A stretch of DNA of 64,000 nucleotides from positions 60,680 to 124,679 of the forward strand of contig CALUUZ010000009.1 of the NCBI GenBank assembly GCA_944324075.1, written 5' to 3'. A program made the translations under genes and the position numbers. Positions within the stretch are counted from its first letter, which is position 1. The number at the start of each line of letters is the position of its first letter. Under the pieces are notes generated by a model. That model did no database searches. It was not told the origin of the DNA and worked only from the letters and a program-made list of their open reading frames with translations. Below, one piece after another: positions 26,790 to 36,831 of this stretch. Source of the DNA: Candidatus Mailhella excrementigallinarum (GTDB lineage Bacteria > Desulfobacterota > Desulfovibrionia > Desulfovibrionales > Desulfovibrionaceae).

Positions 26790-27707
26790 ATGTTGATGAA
26801 GGTTTTGCTCGGCACAGTTTGTTCAGGGCGAATATCCGGAAGGATATTCCGAATACTGGCGCTGGTGCTGGGCATTGCGCTGTGTCCCGCATGGTCGGCG
26901 GCCCTTGAGGCGGAAAACGCATCTGGGGAAGAAATGGCACTTCCCGGACCGGATGCCCCGCTGAAGGGGGGAGACTGGCGTGAGCTCGCTCCGGGGCTCC
27001 GGGTGCGCGAATATGTCAGGGGAGAGGCGGAGAGGGTGGAATTCGTCGCGCTGCGGATGGATCCGCAGCGCTGCGAGATTGTCTTGTGCAGCGCGGCCTT
27101 TGACGGGAAGGCTCCGCGCACGCCGGAGCAATGGGCCGGGGAATATGGCCTGAATGCGGTGATCAATGCAGGCATGTATCTGCCGGACGGGCTTACCAGC
27201 ACGGCCTATATGCGGAGCGGAGAAAAAACGAATAACGGGCGCATTGCGGAGAAATACGGCAGCTTTTTCGTTTCCTCTCCCCGCCAGCCCAGCCTTCCCG
27301 ATGCAGCGCTTCTGGATAAGGACGCGGACGACTGGAAGGCGCTGCTTCCCCAGTATGACGTTGCTGTACAGAACTTCCGCCTGCTCGGGCCCGGAGGTGT
27401 TCAGCGCTGGCCGGAAAACGGCCCCCGGCATTCCATCGCGGCGGTAGGCATGAACGGGCAGGGAGAGATTTTTTTTCTTCACTGTGAGACTCCGGTCAGT
27501 GTTCATGAATTCGTCCGCATCCTGCGTGAGGAAAGCGGGCTGGGCCTGACGCGGGCCATGTATGTGGAGGGCGGCGCGCAGGCTGTTCTGGGAGTATGGA
27601 CCCCCACGGAAAAGATATACCGGAAGGGCAGACATCCGGCGAATTTTCTGCTGGGCGGTCCTGTTCTGCCGAATGTCCTCGGCGTACGTCTTCTGCAGAA
27701 GGACTGA
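26790..27707 (+). CDS. NAGPA-type phosphodiester glycosidase-like exported protein
   Basis: 305 residues from ATG 26790 (GGGA 7 nt upstream; ATG 26796 is also possible). A signal peptide or anchor (RILALVLGIALCPAWSAALEA) precedes a phosphodiester glycosidase (NAGPA/DUF2233-like) domain: LRVREYVRG, VEFVALRMDPQRCEIVL, NAVINAGMY, PRHSIAAVGMNGQGEIFFLH and YVEGGAQAVL. The usual DGG acid motif appears as EGG. Such proteins cleave sugar phosphodiesters in the periplasm or outer envelope. The substrate is unknown and the start uncertain. Confidence 0.72.
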   Translation: MLMKVLLGTVCSGRISGRIFRILALVLGIALCPAWSAALEAENASGEEMALPGPDAPLKGGDWRELAPGLRVREYVRGEAERVEFVALRMDPQRCEIVLCSAAFDGKAPRTPEQWAGEYGLNAVINAGMYLPDGLTSTAYMRSGEKTNNGRIAEKYGSFFVSSPRQPSLPDAALLDKDADDWKALLPQYDVAVQNFRLLGPGGVQRWPENGPRHSIAAVGMNGQGEIFFLHCETPVSVHEFVRILREESGLGLTRAMYVEGGAQAVLGVWTPTEKIYRKGRHPANFLLGGPVLPNVLGVRLLQKD

Positions 27708-27918
27708 GCCTCTGTTCCCGCAGCTCGCCGGCTCCGGCAGATCCGGCCATGCTGCCGATGCGGGATTTAACTGCAGAAGAAGCCAGAGCACTTCGCTCAT
27801 GAAACGGGCTGCGGAGTCAAGCGGGCGAGACTCATCTCCGCTCTCCCTGTCCGCAAGTGCTGCGCCCCGGCCGGCAGACATTTTCAAATGCAAGACGCTT
27901 CGGAGCATTTTCAAAGTG

Positions 27919-28008
27919 AAAATGCTCTGCCGCCTGCGAGAGCAGGCGGCCGCCGCGAAGGCATAAGCGCAACTTGTTTGCGCTGTTACATGCCAAAGCG
28001 GGCGTGGC
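27919..28008 (+). repeat. Dispersed repeat family 2 copy
   Basis: Two small hairpins in series: CCGCCTGC-GAGA-GCAGGCGG (27930-27949) and AGCGCAA-CTTG-TTTGCGCT, then CATGCCAAAGCGGGCG. About 85 percent identical by eye to 30712-30798. Confidence 0.65.
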
Positions 28009-28049
28009 TTTCAGCTTTGACTTTGTACAAAGTCAAAGCGAATCTACTC

Positions 28050-28077
28050 TAAAGATAAATGTTTTTCCGGACGATAT
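28050..28077 (+). promoter_or_regulatory. Sigma-28 (FliA)-like promoter for the chemoreceptor
   Basis: TAAA (28050-28053), 16-nt spacer, GACGATAT (28070-28077), six of eight positions of the flagellar GCCGATAA box. Chemoreceptor genes are often FliA-dependent. A TATAAT is also present just downstream at 28080, so a sigma-70 promoter is the alternative. Confidence 0.4.
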
Positions 28078-28232
28078 CCTATAATTCAGAGTATTTTGAA
28101 ATGAAAAAGCTCCCGGGGCAGGGCAGAGCGGAGCCTCCGGCGAAGGCGTGAATCCTGCTGGTCAGACACAGTGCCTGACAGGGTGTGTTTTCAATCTTGA
28201 AATGCTTTCATTTAACATGTTCAGGGGGAACC

Positions 28233-30272
28233 ATGAAGCTGCGCACAAAAATTTTGTCGGGATTCGGCGCCATGCTGGTGCTGACAGGTATTCTGGGATA
28301 TGTGAGTCTGTCGCTCACGGACAACATGAGCGTATACTCCGCGGAGGCGGCGCTGATCGACAACGCGCGGACAACGCTTGTGCAGGCTCAGGTTGCGTGT
28401 ACTTTCTATACGTCGACCAATGAGCAGCGCTATGCGGATATAGCCCTGCAAAGAATCAGGGATGCGGAAGCCCTCTTCCGCCGGGCCATGGATATGGACT
28501 CCAGCGAGTCCAACAGAAGCGGGCTGGAGGCCGCCGCCGACGATTCGGAAAAGCTGCACGCCCTGCTGGAACGTCTGGTGGCCCGGCAGCAGGAGGCCAA
28601 TGCGCTGAAGCGCAGGGCTGACGAAATTCTGGCCGAAACAGCCGTGAAGTATGATGATATTCAGGCGCGTATGGAACGGCTGGTGCGCTCGGAAAAGATG
28701 GATGCGGATATTGATACCTTCGTGGCCCTGAACAATATCCGCACCAGGGTTGATATTGAAGTGCGCACCGGCGTGGCTTCCTTCAGCATGACGTCGCCGG
28801 CGGGAACAAAGGATTCTCTCGTCAGGGTGCTGAATGAAACATACGGGAGTCTGGAATCGCTGCAGGCGAGATTCCGGCTGCCGGACAACCGCGCCGCTTT
28901 CGGTGAAACTCTCGGACTGTACGGGGAGTATGTAAAGCTCGCCGTCCAGTATCTTGAGGTTCAGGCTGACGTGGGGATCATTCAGGTGGAGGTTTCCAGA
29001 AATGTGGCTTCCATGCTGGAACAGGCGACAAAGCTGTCGGAAACAGGCACCAGGGCCGTGCAGGATTCCAGCTCCACAGCCACCATGGCTGCGCTTGGCG
29101 TCACTGCCCTGGCGCTGCTGCTGGGGATTGCCGTGGCGCTCTATATCAGCACCAGCGTAAACCGCCAGTTGGGCATAGACCCCGGCGATCTGGCCGTGCT
29201 GGCCGACCGTGTGGCCGGCGGGGATTTTGATATTGACGATGGCTCCCGGCATATCGGGGTGTTCGACAATCTGTTGAAGATGGTGGCAAATCTCAAGAAG
29301 CATATTGATACCGCACAGGAACAGTCCGAACACGCCAGGGAAGAATCGGAAAAGGCCATGGCCGCCATGAAGGCCGCGAACAAGGCCAGCGAGGAAGCTC
29401 AGGCGCAGCGCAACAATATCCTTGCTGCCGCGGAGCGCCTTGAGGCCGTCATCAACGTGGTATCTTCCGCCTCCCAGCAGTTGTCCGCCCAGATCGAGCA
29501 GTCGGGCCGGGGGGCGGAGGAGCAGGCTGCCCGCATGACGGAAACCTCCACCGCCATGGACGAAATGAACAGTACCGTGCTGGAGGTTGCGCGCAATGCA
29601 GGCAAGGCTGCCGAAGTCTCCTCCGAAACCAAGCAGCGGGCCGAGGCCGGAGCCCAGATCGTACACAGCGCGGTGAACAGCATTCAGGATGTCCAGCGGC
29701 AGTCCGTCCAGCTCAAGGAGGACATGGGCGTTCTGGAAGGGCATGCCCAGTCCATCAACAATATCATGGCGGTCATTTCCGATATTGCCGATCAGACAAA
29801 TCTGCTTGCCCTGAACGCGGCCATTGAAGCCGCACGTGCCGGGGATGCCGGACGCGGCTTTGCCGTCGTGGCGGATGAGGTGCGCAATCTGGCGGAAAAA
29901 ACCATGGCTTCGACAGCCGATGTGGCCTCTGCCATCCGCGCCATTCAGGAGAGCGCCACCAAGAGCGTTCAGCAGCTTGACATTGCGGTGCAGACCATTT
30001 CTCAGGCCACGGATCTGGCTACCCAGTCCGGTGATGCCCTCAGTTCCATTGTGAACATGGCCGAGGAAACGGCGGATCAGGTTCGCGCCATTGCCGCCGC
30101 AAGCGAAGAACAGTCTGCCTCGAGTGAGGAAATCACCCAGTCCATCGGCCATGTGACCACCATTTCCGGCGAGACGGCAGAGGCCATGCGGCAGTCTTCG
30201 GAAGCCGTAGCCGAACTGACCAGACAGACGCAGGAGTTAAGCAGTCTGGTTGCCGAGATGAAACGCAGCTAG
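28233..30272 (+). CDS. Methyl-accepting chemotaxis protein
   Basis: 679 residues from ATG 28233 (AGGGGGA upstream). A transmembrane helix (about 8-28), a periplasmic helical sensor (30-284), a second helix (285-306), a HAMP-like linker (to about 365), then the cytoplasmic signalling domain. The hairpin tip [20 protein letters not shown] and [18 protein letters not shown] are the conserved CheA/CheW contact region. It ends without the C-terminal NWETF pentapeptide for CheR tethering. The ligand is unknown; the helical-bundle type sensor may respond to small molecules or to a binding protein. Confidence 0.93.
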   Translation: MKLRTKILSGFGAMLVLTGILGYVSLSLTDNMSVYSAEAALIDNARTTLVQAQVACTFYTSTNEQRYADIALQRIRDAEALFRRAMDMDSSESNRSGLEAAADDSEKLHALLERLVARQQEANALKRRADEILAETAVKYDDIQARMERLVRSEKMDADIDTFVALNNIRTRVDIEVRTGVASFSMTSPAGTKDSLVRVLNETYGSLESLQARFRLPDNRAAFGETLGLYGEYVKLAVQYLEVQADVGIIQVEVSRNVASMLEQATKLSETGTRAVQDSSSTATMAALGVTALALLLGIAVALYISTSVNRQLGIDPGDLAVLADRVAGGDFDIDDGSRHIGVFDNLLKMVANLKKHIDTAQEQSEHAREESEKAMAAMKAANKASEEAQAQRNNILAAAERLEAVINVVSSASQQLSAQIEQSGRGAEEQAARMTETSTAMDEMNSTVLEVARNAGKAAEVSSETKQRAEAGAQIVHSAVNSIQDVQRQSVQLKEDMGVLEGHAQSINNIMAVISDIADQTNLLALNAAIEAARAGDAGRGFAVVADEVRNLAEKTMASTADVASAIRAIQESATKSVQQLDIAVQTISQATDLATQSGDALSSIVNMAEETADQVRAIAAASEEQSASSEEITQSIGHVTTISGETAEAMRQSSEAVAELTRQTQELSSLVAEMKRS

Positions 30273-30401
30273 ATCATTTCGCCATCGGAATGTTCCACGG
30301 GGCCTGGCAGGGTGGGACTCTTTTCCGCTTTCCTTATCCGTAAGGCGCTCGCGCTGAAGAGCAGGGGGGCCGTCCCGCTCCCGTCCCCTCTCCGGGTTCC
30401 G

Positions 30402-30467
30402 CCGCAATCCGTTTGCGGTGTGAGGCTCCGGCTCCAGGAGTGAAGCCTGCGTGCCGGAACACACGGG
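30402..30467 (+). repeat. Dispersed repeat family 1 copy
   Basis: CCGCAATCCGTTTGCGG hairpin, GGCTCCGGCTCCAGGAGTG, AAGCCTGCGTGCCGGAACA. The 5' module upstream (TTCCTTATCCGTAAGGCG) matches the copy at 24428. Confidence 0.65.
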
Positions 30468-30711
30468 CTGATCGGCAGACATGTTCAGCCGCAAGGCGCG
30501 CAGGGCAGGAATGATGAGGAGTTGACGAGGCGCTCCCGTCGTCGGCTCCTGAGGGAATAAGCGAGGGGGGGATGCGTCATGGCGGAGTTCAGCTCCGGGA
30601 GGAGCTTCAGGACGGGATGCCCTCTGGAGCGTATTTGAATGCCCGTGACTTGAGCAAGACACCGTTTGTTCACGGGTATTCTCATGCGGTTTTTAGTGCA
30701 TTTTCTGCTTG

Positions 30712-30798
30712 AAAGTGCTCTTCCGCCTGCGGAGCAGGCGGTCGCCGCGAAGGCACAAGCGCAATTCATTTGCGCTGTCAGATGCCGAAGCGGGCGCG
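30712..30798 (+). repeat. Dispersed repeat family 2 copy
   Basis: CCGCCTGC-GGA-GCAGGCGG and AGCGCAATTCATTTGCGCT hairpins, then AGATGCCGAAGCGGGCG; same order as 27919-28008. Confidence 0.65.
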
Positions 30799-30840
30799 TC
30801 GTGGAGCATTTTGCTGTTGAAAGTAACTGCGGGCCAGGAT

Positions 30841-30900
30841 TCCATGTTCCGGCCCGCAGGTTTCACGCCTCCGCCGGAGGTTCGCTTCGCTCAACTCCGG
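30841..30900 (-). repeat. Dispersed repeat family 1 copy, inverted
   Basis: Minus-strand reading gives CCTCCGGCGGAGGCGTGAAA, CCTGCGGGCCGGAACATGGA, aligning with the 24501 copy. Confidence 0.6.
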
Positions 30901-30955
30901 GAGCGTTTTCAAAACGAAAATAAAGTAACTGCCTCAGGGAAGATGCCGGGCGGCC

Positions 30956-32299
30956 TCAGCCTGCGCGCCTGCCGCCGCTCTCAAGGCCGGGGTTGATTTC
31001 CCCCATGGCCACATACAGCGAGGAAAGGGCGGTGAGATAATCCGTCTGGGCGGAAATCAGGGAAAGTTCGGCTTCCGCAAGATCGGACTGCGCGGTCAGC
31101 AGATCCAGGTTGGTGCCGAGCTGAAGTTCATAGCGCATTCTGGCGTCGGCATATGATTCCTGGGCACTGGCCACAGCTCTGCGCGCCACCTCGATCATGC
31201 GCAGGGTATCCTGCACGGAGGAGAGGCAGGATTTGATTTCATAGGCGGAATCGTTGAACGTGCCGCGCAGCCGCGCTTCCAGCGCGGCGATGTTGGAGCC
31301 TTCCTTCCGGGCGGAATAATAGTCCCTGCCGGATTCGAAAATGCTCCAACTGGCAGTGAGGCCGGCCTGCCACTGGCTGTAGTCGCTTCCGGCATATCTG
31401 CTTCCCGCCGCGCGCGGGGTGTCCCCTTCGCTCTGCCATTTGAAGTTTGCCGCCAACTGGGGAAAAAAGGCGCTGCGGGCCATGCCCTGATCCCTGCGCG
31501 CGATGTCCACGGCAAGCTGCGCCAGCCGCAGATCGGGCCGCAGCCGGAATGCCCGTTCAAGGCAGGCGTCCAGCGTGCCTCTGAACGGAACGGTTTTCAG
31601 ATCCCCCACATAGTCGGTGTCGGCATCCACCTTGAGATCAAGCAGGGTGTTCAGTTGGGCGCGGCAGATGTCGCGGCTGTTCTCGCACTGGATCAGCACG
31701 GCCTCGTTCCGGCTGACGTCCAGTTCCGCCTGAAGCACATCAAGGCGGGGGCGCGCGCCTACTTCATACGAGGCGCGGGCCAGAGCGAGCTGGGCGCGGG
31801 ATCGTTCCAGCGAGCGCCGGGTGCTGCGGATATTTTCCTGAGCCTTCAGATATTCAAGAAAGCGCGCCTGTACCTGCCCCACAAGGGCAAGCCTGGAGTT
31901 CTCCAGCTCCAGCTCCTTTTCGTCCTCCTGAAGTTCCGCCTTCTGATAGGCATTCAGCAGATTGAATCCGGTGAACAGCGGCTGGCTGACGGTCACACCG
32001 TAACTGTATTCCTTCTTGGCGTTGCGGGCGGGGCGATCCTTGTCATAGAGCGTGGCCCCGTAGTTCAGTCCTATGCTGGGGCCGAAGCCCGCGCGTGCCG
32101 CCTTGCGGCCGGATTCGGCCGCATCCAGTGAATGGCGGGCGCTTTCCACGCCGGGATTGACCCTGAGGGCCTGGTTTACGGCTTCTTCCATGGTAAAGGT
32201 AACGGCTGCCGGGGCGGAAAGGGGCGCTGCAAGTGTCAGCGCAAGAGCCAGTGCCGCGTACAAAACCGGGCGCGGCGCGGATGTGCGGAACGGAGGCAT
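30956..32299 (-). CDS. TolC-family outer membrane efflux protein
   Basis: 447 residues from ATG 32299 (AGGA 7 nt upstream). A signal peptide (PVLYAALALALTLAAPLSAPA) precedes two OEP repeats: VTFTMEEAVNQALRVNPGVE, SYGVTVSQPLFTGFN in the first half and RLAQLAVDIARRDQGMARS, ASWSIFESGRDYYSA in the second. It forms a trimeric outer membrane and periplasmic channel for type I secretion or drug efflux. No inner membrane partner is nearby, so the cognate pump is unknown. Confidence 0.9.
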   Translation of the reverse strand: MPPFRTSAPRPVLYAALALALTLAAPLSAPAAVTFTMEEAVNQALRVNPGVESARHSLDAAESGRKAARAGFGPSIGLNYGATLYDKDRPARNAKKEYSYGVTVSQPLFTGFNLLNAYQKAELQEDEKELELENSRLALVGQVQARFLEYLKAQENIRSTRRSLERSRAQLALARASYEVGARPRLDVLQAELDVSRNEAVLIQCENSRDICRAQLNTLLDLKVDADTDYVGDLKTVPFRGTLDACLERAFRLRPDLRLAQLAVDIARRDQGMARSAFFPQLAANFKWQSEGDTPRAAGSRYAGSDYSQWQAGLTASWSIFESGRDYYSARKEGSNIAALEARLRGTFNDSAYEIKSCLSSVQDTLRMIEVARRAVASAQESYADARMRYELQLGTNLDLLTAQSDLAEAELSLISAQTDYLTALSSLYVAMGEINPGLESGGRRAG

Positions 32300-32553
32300 G
32301 ATGCGTCCTTCTTGTGGAGATGGCCGGACAAGGCGGCGGACGGGTTCCGCCGCTTCCGGAACTGGTCGGAAAGGGCGTCCTGCTTCGCGCGGCCTGTCCA
32401 GAGAGCTTGCGCGCAAGGCGGGAGGCTGTGACACCGGATATACCGTAAAGCCGGGTTCACGTCCACCTGTGCCGTTTTCCGCATCCCTTGTCTCTTCCCC
32501 ATCCGCCGGAAGAGGCTCTTGACGGATGTCCGGCTTTTCCCCATGCTTCCCCC

Positions 32554-33816
32554 ATGCTGCTGTATATACATGTCCCTTTTTGTCGTTCCAAGTGCCGCTA
32601 CTGCGCTTTTTATTCCGAACCCATCGGAGGAGGGCTCCTTGATGAAGCGTCGGAGCGCATGCAGCTCTGGATGGACAATGTCGTTCTGGAAATGGCTCAA
32701 TGGGGTGACCGGCTGGGCCGTCCCCCCGTGCGGACCGTATTTTTCGGAGGTGGTACGCCCAGTCTGCTGCCGCCCTCGATCATCGGCGGCATTCTGAACC
32801 GGGCCGCCCGCTGTTTCCGACTGGACGGCGCGGCTGAAATCAGCATGGAAGCCAACCCGGAATCCATCAGCCGGGCAACTGCCGGGCAGTATCTGCGCGA
32901 GGGGGTCAACAGGGTCTCCCTGGGGGCGCAGTCGCTGGATGACACGGAACTCGCCATGCTGGGACGCGGCCACTGTGCCGCGGATGTGACCCGGGCGGTA
33001 TATGCCCTGCGGGATGCTCATTTTCATAATATAGGACTGGATCTTATCTGGGGGCTGCCCGGTCAGACTTCACGCCGGTGGAAAAAACAACTGAAGGAAG
33101 TCGCCCGCCTGCGCCCTGAGCATCTTTCCTGCTACGGGCTGACGCTGGAAGAGGGGACGCCCATGCGCGAACTGTGCGAGAGCGGCGCGCTGCTCCCTCT
33201 GCCGGACGAGCGCGAGGCGGCGCGCATGTATGTGCAGGGAGCGGAACTGCTGGAAGAACTCGGCTACCTTCAGTACGAGATTTCCAATTTCGCGCGCATG
33301 GGGTATCTGTGCCGTCACAACATGGGGTACTGGGAAGGTGAGGATTATCTTGGTCTGGGGCCTTCGGCGACTTCCACCATCGGGGGGAGGCGCTGGACCA
33401 ATCCCGCGAACATCGGGCGCTGGGCGCGGCAGGTAAAGCGCCATGCCACGGGAGCGGACGCGGAAAAGCTGGATCTGACCGATCGCGTGCTGGAGCTGAT
33501 CATGCTGCGCCTGCGCACGGCCCGCGGCCTGCGGGTAAAAGCCTACCGCGAGCTGACGGGCCGTGATTTTCTGCGCGATCACAAGCCTCTGGTGCATGCC
33601 CTGCACCGTCACGGCCTGGTGCGCATCAAGGATGGATACCTGCGTCTGACCAGAAACGGGATGCTGGTTTCCAACAGCATTCTGGAACGCTTTTTCGACG
33701 CCTCGCGCGAGGCTCTGCGCGCCGGGGAAGCGGCTGGAACGTGCCGGACGGACGAGGGCGGCGGAGTTTCCCCTTCCGTTCCCGGGGCTGCCTGCGGGCC
33801 GGAGGAAGCGGAATGA
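32554..33816 (+). CDS. hemW: HemW-type radical SAM protein (heme chaperone)
   Basis: 420 residues from ATG 32554, the start that gives the standard MLLYIHVPFC N-terminus. The radical SAM cluster is C10-x3-C14-x2-C17 (CRSKCRYCAF); Phe after the third Cys distinguishes HemW from true HemN, which has a fourth Cys. FGGGTPSLL, EANPES and GVNRVSLGAQS follow, with an HTH-like C-terminal domain. HemW binds heme and hands it to acceptor proteins. Its stop overlaps the gluQ start as ATGA. No strong ribosome binding site precedes the start. Confidence 0.85.
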   Translation: MLLYIHVPFCRSKCRYCAFYSEPIGGGLLDEASERMQLWMDNVVLEMAQWGDRLGRPPVRTVFFGGGTPSLLPPSIIGGILNRAARCFRLDGAAEISMEANPESISRATAGQYLREGVNRVSLGAQSLDDTELAMLGRGHCAADVTRAVYALRDAHFHNIGLDLIWGLPGQTSRRWKKQLKEVARLRPEHLSCYGLTLEEGTPMRELCESGALLPLPDEREAARMYVQGAELLEELGYLQYEISNFARMGYLCRHNMGYWEGEDYLGLGPSATSTIGGRRWTNPANIGRWARQVKRHATGADAEKLDLTDRVLELIMLRLRTARGLRVKAYRELTGRDFLRDHKPLVHALHRHGLVRIKDGYLRLTRNGMLVSNSILERFFDASREALRAGEAAGTCRTDEGGGVSPSVPGAACGPEEAE

Positions 33817-34853
33817 GAGCCGTGCGCGGACGTCTTGCACCCAGCCCCACCGGGCCGCTGCATCTCGGCAATGCCTGGGCCTTTCTCTGGGCCTGGATCG
33901 CCGCCCGTGTGGAAGACGGAGGCGTCACGCTGCGCATGGAAGATATTGATCCGGCTCGTTCCCGCCGGGAATGGGAGGAGGCCGCTCTTTTCGATCTGCG
34001 CTGGCTCGGTCTGGACTGGGACGCGGGACCGGTGCGCCAGAGCGGGAGGAACGCGCTGTACGAGGCGGCCTGTGAGCGGCTGGACGGGGAGGGGATGCTT
34101 TATCCCTGCTACTGTACCCGCCGGGAACTGCGCGAACTGGCCGGCGCGCCTCATGGTCCGGAAGGAATTCCGGGAGGAGTGGGCGACGCCGGGGCCGCAT
34201 ATCCCGGCACATGCCGCCGTCTGACGCCGGAAGAGCGTGCCGCGCGGGAGGCGGAAGGCCGCCGCCCCGCCTGGCGTCTGGCCTGCCCCATTTCCGGTCC
34301 GGAAGGGGAAACTGCCTTTGAGGACATGATAGCCGGGCCGCAGCGCATGACGCTTGCGGACTGCGGGGGAGATTTCGCCTTGCGCCGTTCGGACGGCGTA
34401 TGGGCCTATCAACTGGCCGTGGCGGTGGATGACATGGATATGGGCGTGACGCAGATTGTGCGGGGTGAGGATATCCTTTGTTCCACGCCGCGCCAGATGC
34501 TGCTGTACGATCTGCTGTCCGGCATGTTCGGCGGCCGCCGCCCTGTCGTCTTCGCCCATCTGCCTCTGCTGCACGATGAAAAGGGTGAGAGACTGGCCAA
34601 GCGGCACGGGAGCATGGGCATCGCCGCTCTGCGGGCGGCGGGAGTGTCCTCCGGGCGGCTGATCGGCATGCTTGCAGCAAAGGCCGGACTTGCGGCAGAG
34701 GGAGAAAGCCTCCCGCCTCCCGCTCTGCTTGAGCGCGTCCGCCGCGCGGGAGGGACGCGGGCGCTGTGGGCGGCCCTGCGGGCGGCGGGAAGGCGCGGCC
34801 CTCTGAGCATATCGCCGGAGGATATTTCCGGGCTTGGCGCATTCCGCCGTTGA
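33813..34853 (+). CDS. gluQ: Glutamyl-Q tRNA(Asp) synthetase
   Basis: 346 residues from ATG 33813. It looks like the catalytic core of glutamyl-tRNA synthetase without an anticodon domain: RLAPSPTGPLHLGNA carries the HIGH-like HLGN (17-20), a zinc-binding set (YPCYCTRRE with YPGTCR) follows, and LAKRHGS replaces KMSKS. It charges glutamate onto queuosine-34 of tRNA(Asp). Length is slightly above E. coli GluQ (about 300). Coupled to hemW by an ATGA overlap. Confidence 0.88.
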   Translation: MRAVRGRLAPSPTGPLHLGNAWAFLWAWIAARVEDGGVTLRMEDIDPARSRREWEEAALFDLRWLGLDWDAGPVRQSGRNALYEAACERLDGEGMLYPCYCTRRELRELAGAPHGPEGIPGGVGDAGAAYPGTCRRLTPEERAAREAEGRRPAWRLACPISGPEGETAFEDMIAGPQRMTLADCGGDFALRRSDGVWAYQLAVAVDDMDMGVTQIVRGEDILCSTPRQMLLYDLLSGMFGGRRPVVFAHLPLLHDEKGERLAKRHGSMGIAALRAAGVSSGRLIGMLAAKAGLAAEGESLPPPALLERVRRAGGTRALWAALRAAGRRGPLSISPEDISGLGAFRR

Positions 34854-35148
34854 GATGCTCCACGGAGCCGGACAGGGCGGGATTCATCCCTGTTCTCCCC
34901 TTATCCTCCCATGTCGCGGAGCGCGATCCGGAACGGCTGGAATTTTGCGAGCTTTCCTGTCTTCGGGATTTAAAACGAGCTGCGCCGGCCCTGCCCGGGA
35001 TGCGCCCTTCGCTTGACGCCGCCCCATAATTGACATACGCAAACTCTTTACGGTTAAGGTTGAAGGGCGCCGTTTCGCACGCCGGGGGAGGCGCTCACCC
35101 TCATGACGGATACCATCACCCCCGCGCAGGCAGTCCCGGAGAGTTCCC
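34854..35148. promoter_or_regulatory. Gap before lysS with partial repeat and promoter
   Basis: 34860-34912 resembles the 5' module of repeat family 1 (TGCTCCACGGAGCCGG, then TCCCCTTATCC). TTGACA at 35030-35035 is a candidate -35 for lysS; the -10 near 35053 is weak. Confidence 0.45.
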
Positions 35149-36729
35149 TTGAGCACGCAGAACAAAACACACAAGCCCATCAAGCTTGCCACGCAGTCGG
35201 AGCATGCGGCCTATTTCATGCCCATGCTGGAGAGTTTCGCCGAACACGGCGACCTGAATGAAGTGGTCAAAAACTGCGTGGTGAAATCCTGCGAGCTTCT
35301 GGATTCGGGAGTGCCTCTTTTTCCCAATGATTTTCGCAAGGAGAACGACGCCGGCAGCGTGCGCGCCGAATACGAGGCATACAGCGGCGATGAGCTGGAA
35401 AATCTGGACGAAACCTTCGCTCTGGCCGGGCGCATGCTGTCCTCCCGTTCCTTCGGCAAGGTGATCTTTTTCCATCTGCAGGATCGCACGGGCCGCATCC
35501 AGTGCTATGCCGAGCGGGAAGCTCTGGGCGACGACGCCTTCAAGGTGTTCAAAAAGCTGGATGTGGGGGATATCGTGGGCGTGACGGGAACCCTGTTCCG
35601 CACCAAAACCGGCGAACTCACTCTGAAATGTTCCGGCGTGAAGCTGCTGACCAAGGCGTTCCGCCCCCTGCCCGACAAATATGCCGGGCTGACCAATGTC
35701 GAGCTGCGTTACCGCCAGCGTTATGTGGATCTGATCGTCAACCCGCGCACGCGGGAGATTTTCCGCAAGCGTTCGCGCATTATCCGGGAATTCCGCCGCT
35801 TCATGGAGCAGCACGGCTTCATGGAGGTGGAAACGCCCATGATGCATCCCCTGGCCGGGGGCGCGGCCGCGCGGCCCTTTGTCACGCACCACAATGCGCT
35901 GGATATCGATCTGTATCTGCGCATCGCGCCGGAGCTGTATCTGAAGCGCCTCATCGTGGGCGGCCTGGAAAAGGTGTTTGAAATCAACCGGGCCTTCCGC
36001 AACGAGGGGACGGATACCCGGCACAATCCGGAATTCACCATGTGCGAATTCTACTGGGCCTTTGCCACGTTCCGCGATCTCATGGATTTTACGGAACAGC
36101 TTTTCGCGCATATTGCGCTGGAGGTCTGCGGCAGTACGGTGATCACCTATCAGAAACAGGAAATCGACCTGACGCCGGGGCGCTGGCGGCGGCTCACCTT
36201 CCATGAATCCCTGGAAAGCGTGGGAGGGCACAAGCCCGACTTTTTCTGGAATGAGGACGCCCTGCGCGCGCATCTGACCGCGCGGGGAGAAAAGGACATG
36301 GAACGCGACGGCATCGGCAAGCTCCAGTCCCGTCTTTTCGATCTTGATGTGGAGCCCCGGCTGATTCAGCCCACGTTCATTTACTTCTACCCGGCCGAGA
36401 TTTCGCCCCTGGCCCGCCGCAACGACGAGAACCCGGAACTGACCGACCGTTTCGAGCTGTTCATTTCCGGCGGAGAATATGCCAACGCCTTTTCCGAACT
36501 GAATGATCCGGTGGATCAGCGCGGCCGCTTTGAAGCCCAGATGGCCGCCAAGGCGGCGGGTGACGAGGAAGCCAATCCGCTGGATGAAGATTACCTGCGC
36601 GCGCTGGAATACGGGCTGCCGCCCACGGCGGGGCAGGGCGTGGGAATTGACCGCCTGGTCATGCTGCTTACCGACGCCCCGTCCATCCGTGAGGTTCTCT
36701 TCTTCCCCCTGCTGCGGCCGGAGCTTTAG
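35149..36729 (+). CDS. lysS: Lysyl-tRNA synthetase, class II
   Basis: 526 residues starting at TTG 35149, with GGAGAG at 8 nt. An OB-fold anticodon-binding domain (about 85-185, GRMLSSRSFGKVIFFHLQD) precedes the class II core: motif 1 MEVETPMMHPLAGGAAARPF, motif 2 FRNEGTDTRHNPEFTMCEFY, motif 3 GVGIDRLVML. It charges lysine to tRNA(Lys). It heads a cluster with lolC, lolD and bamA, an order also seen in other Desulfovibrio genomes. Confidence 0.96.
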   Translation: MSTQNKTHKPIKLATQSEHAAYFMPMLESFAEHGDLNEVVKNCVVKSCELLDSGVPLFPNDFRKENDAGSVRAEYEAYSGDELENLDETFALAGRMLSSRSFGKVIFFHLQDRTGRIQCYAEREALGDDAFKVFKKLDVGDIVGVTGTLFRTKTGELTLKCSGVKLLTKAFRPLPDKYAGLTNVELRYRQRYVDLIVNPRTREIFRKRSRIIREFRRFMEQHGFMEVETPMMHPLAGGAAARPFVTHHNALDIDLYLRIAPELYLKRLIVGGLEKVFEINRAFRNEGTDTRHNPEFTMCEFYWAFATFRDLMDFTEQLFAHIALEVCGSTVITYQKQEIDLTPGRWRRLTFHESLESVGGHKPDFFWNEDALRAHLTARGEKDMERDGIGKLQSRLFDLDVEPRLIQPTFIYFYPAEISPLARRNDENPELTDRFELFISGGEYANAFSELNDPVDQRGRFEAQMAAKAAGDEEANPLDEDYLRALEYGLPPTAGQGVGIDRLVMLLTDAPSIREVLFFPLLRPEL

Positions 36730-36831
36730 CATGTTCTGCGGCGCGGGACTGGTGAATGCATGAAGTTTGCGGGATGGAGACGGGATTCCGGCATGTGCCG
36801 TTTCAAAACCAGAGAGAGCTAGGCGGATCGC

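Larger units (their letters stand above)
27708..28232. other. Intergenic region with hairpins and repeat family 2
   Basis: No gene. Contains a hairpin with perfect 11-bp arms (27903-27927), a copy of repeat family 2 (27919-28008), a sigma-28-like promoter (28050-28077) and a short partial match to family 1 near 28122. Confidence 0.5.
30273..30955. other. Intergenic region made largely of dispersed repeats
   Basis: 683 nt without a gene between two genes that converge. Holds a full family-1 unit (5' module 30288-30350, 3' module 30402-30467), a family-2 copy (30712-30798) and an inverted family-1 copy (30841-30900). Confidence 0.55.

Noticed and set aside
28221..30152. 643-codon minus-strand frame opposite the chemoreceptor
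   Set aside because: Composition is a reversed image of the MCP coding sequence; no motif or ribosome binding site.
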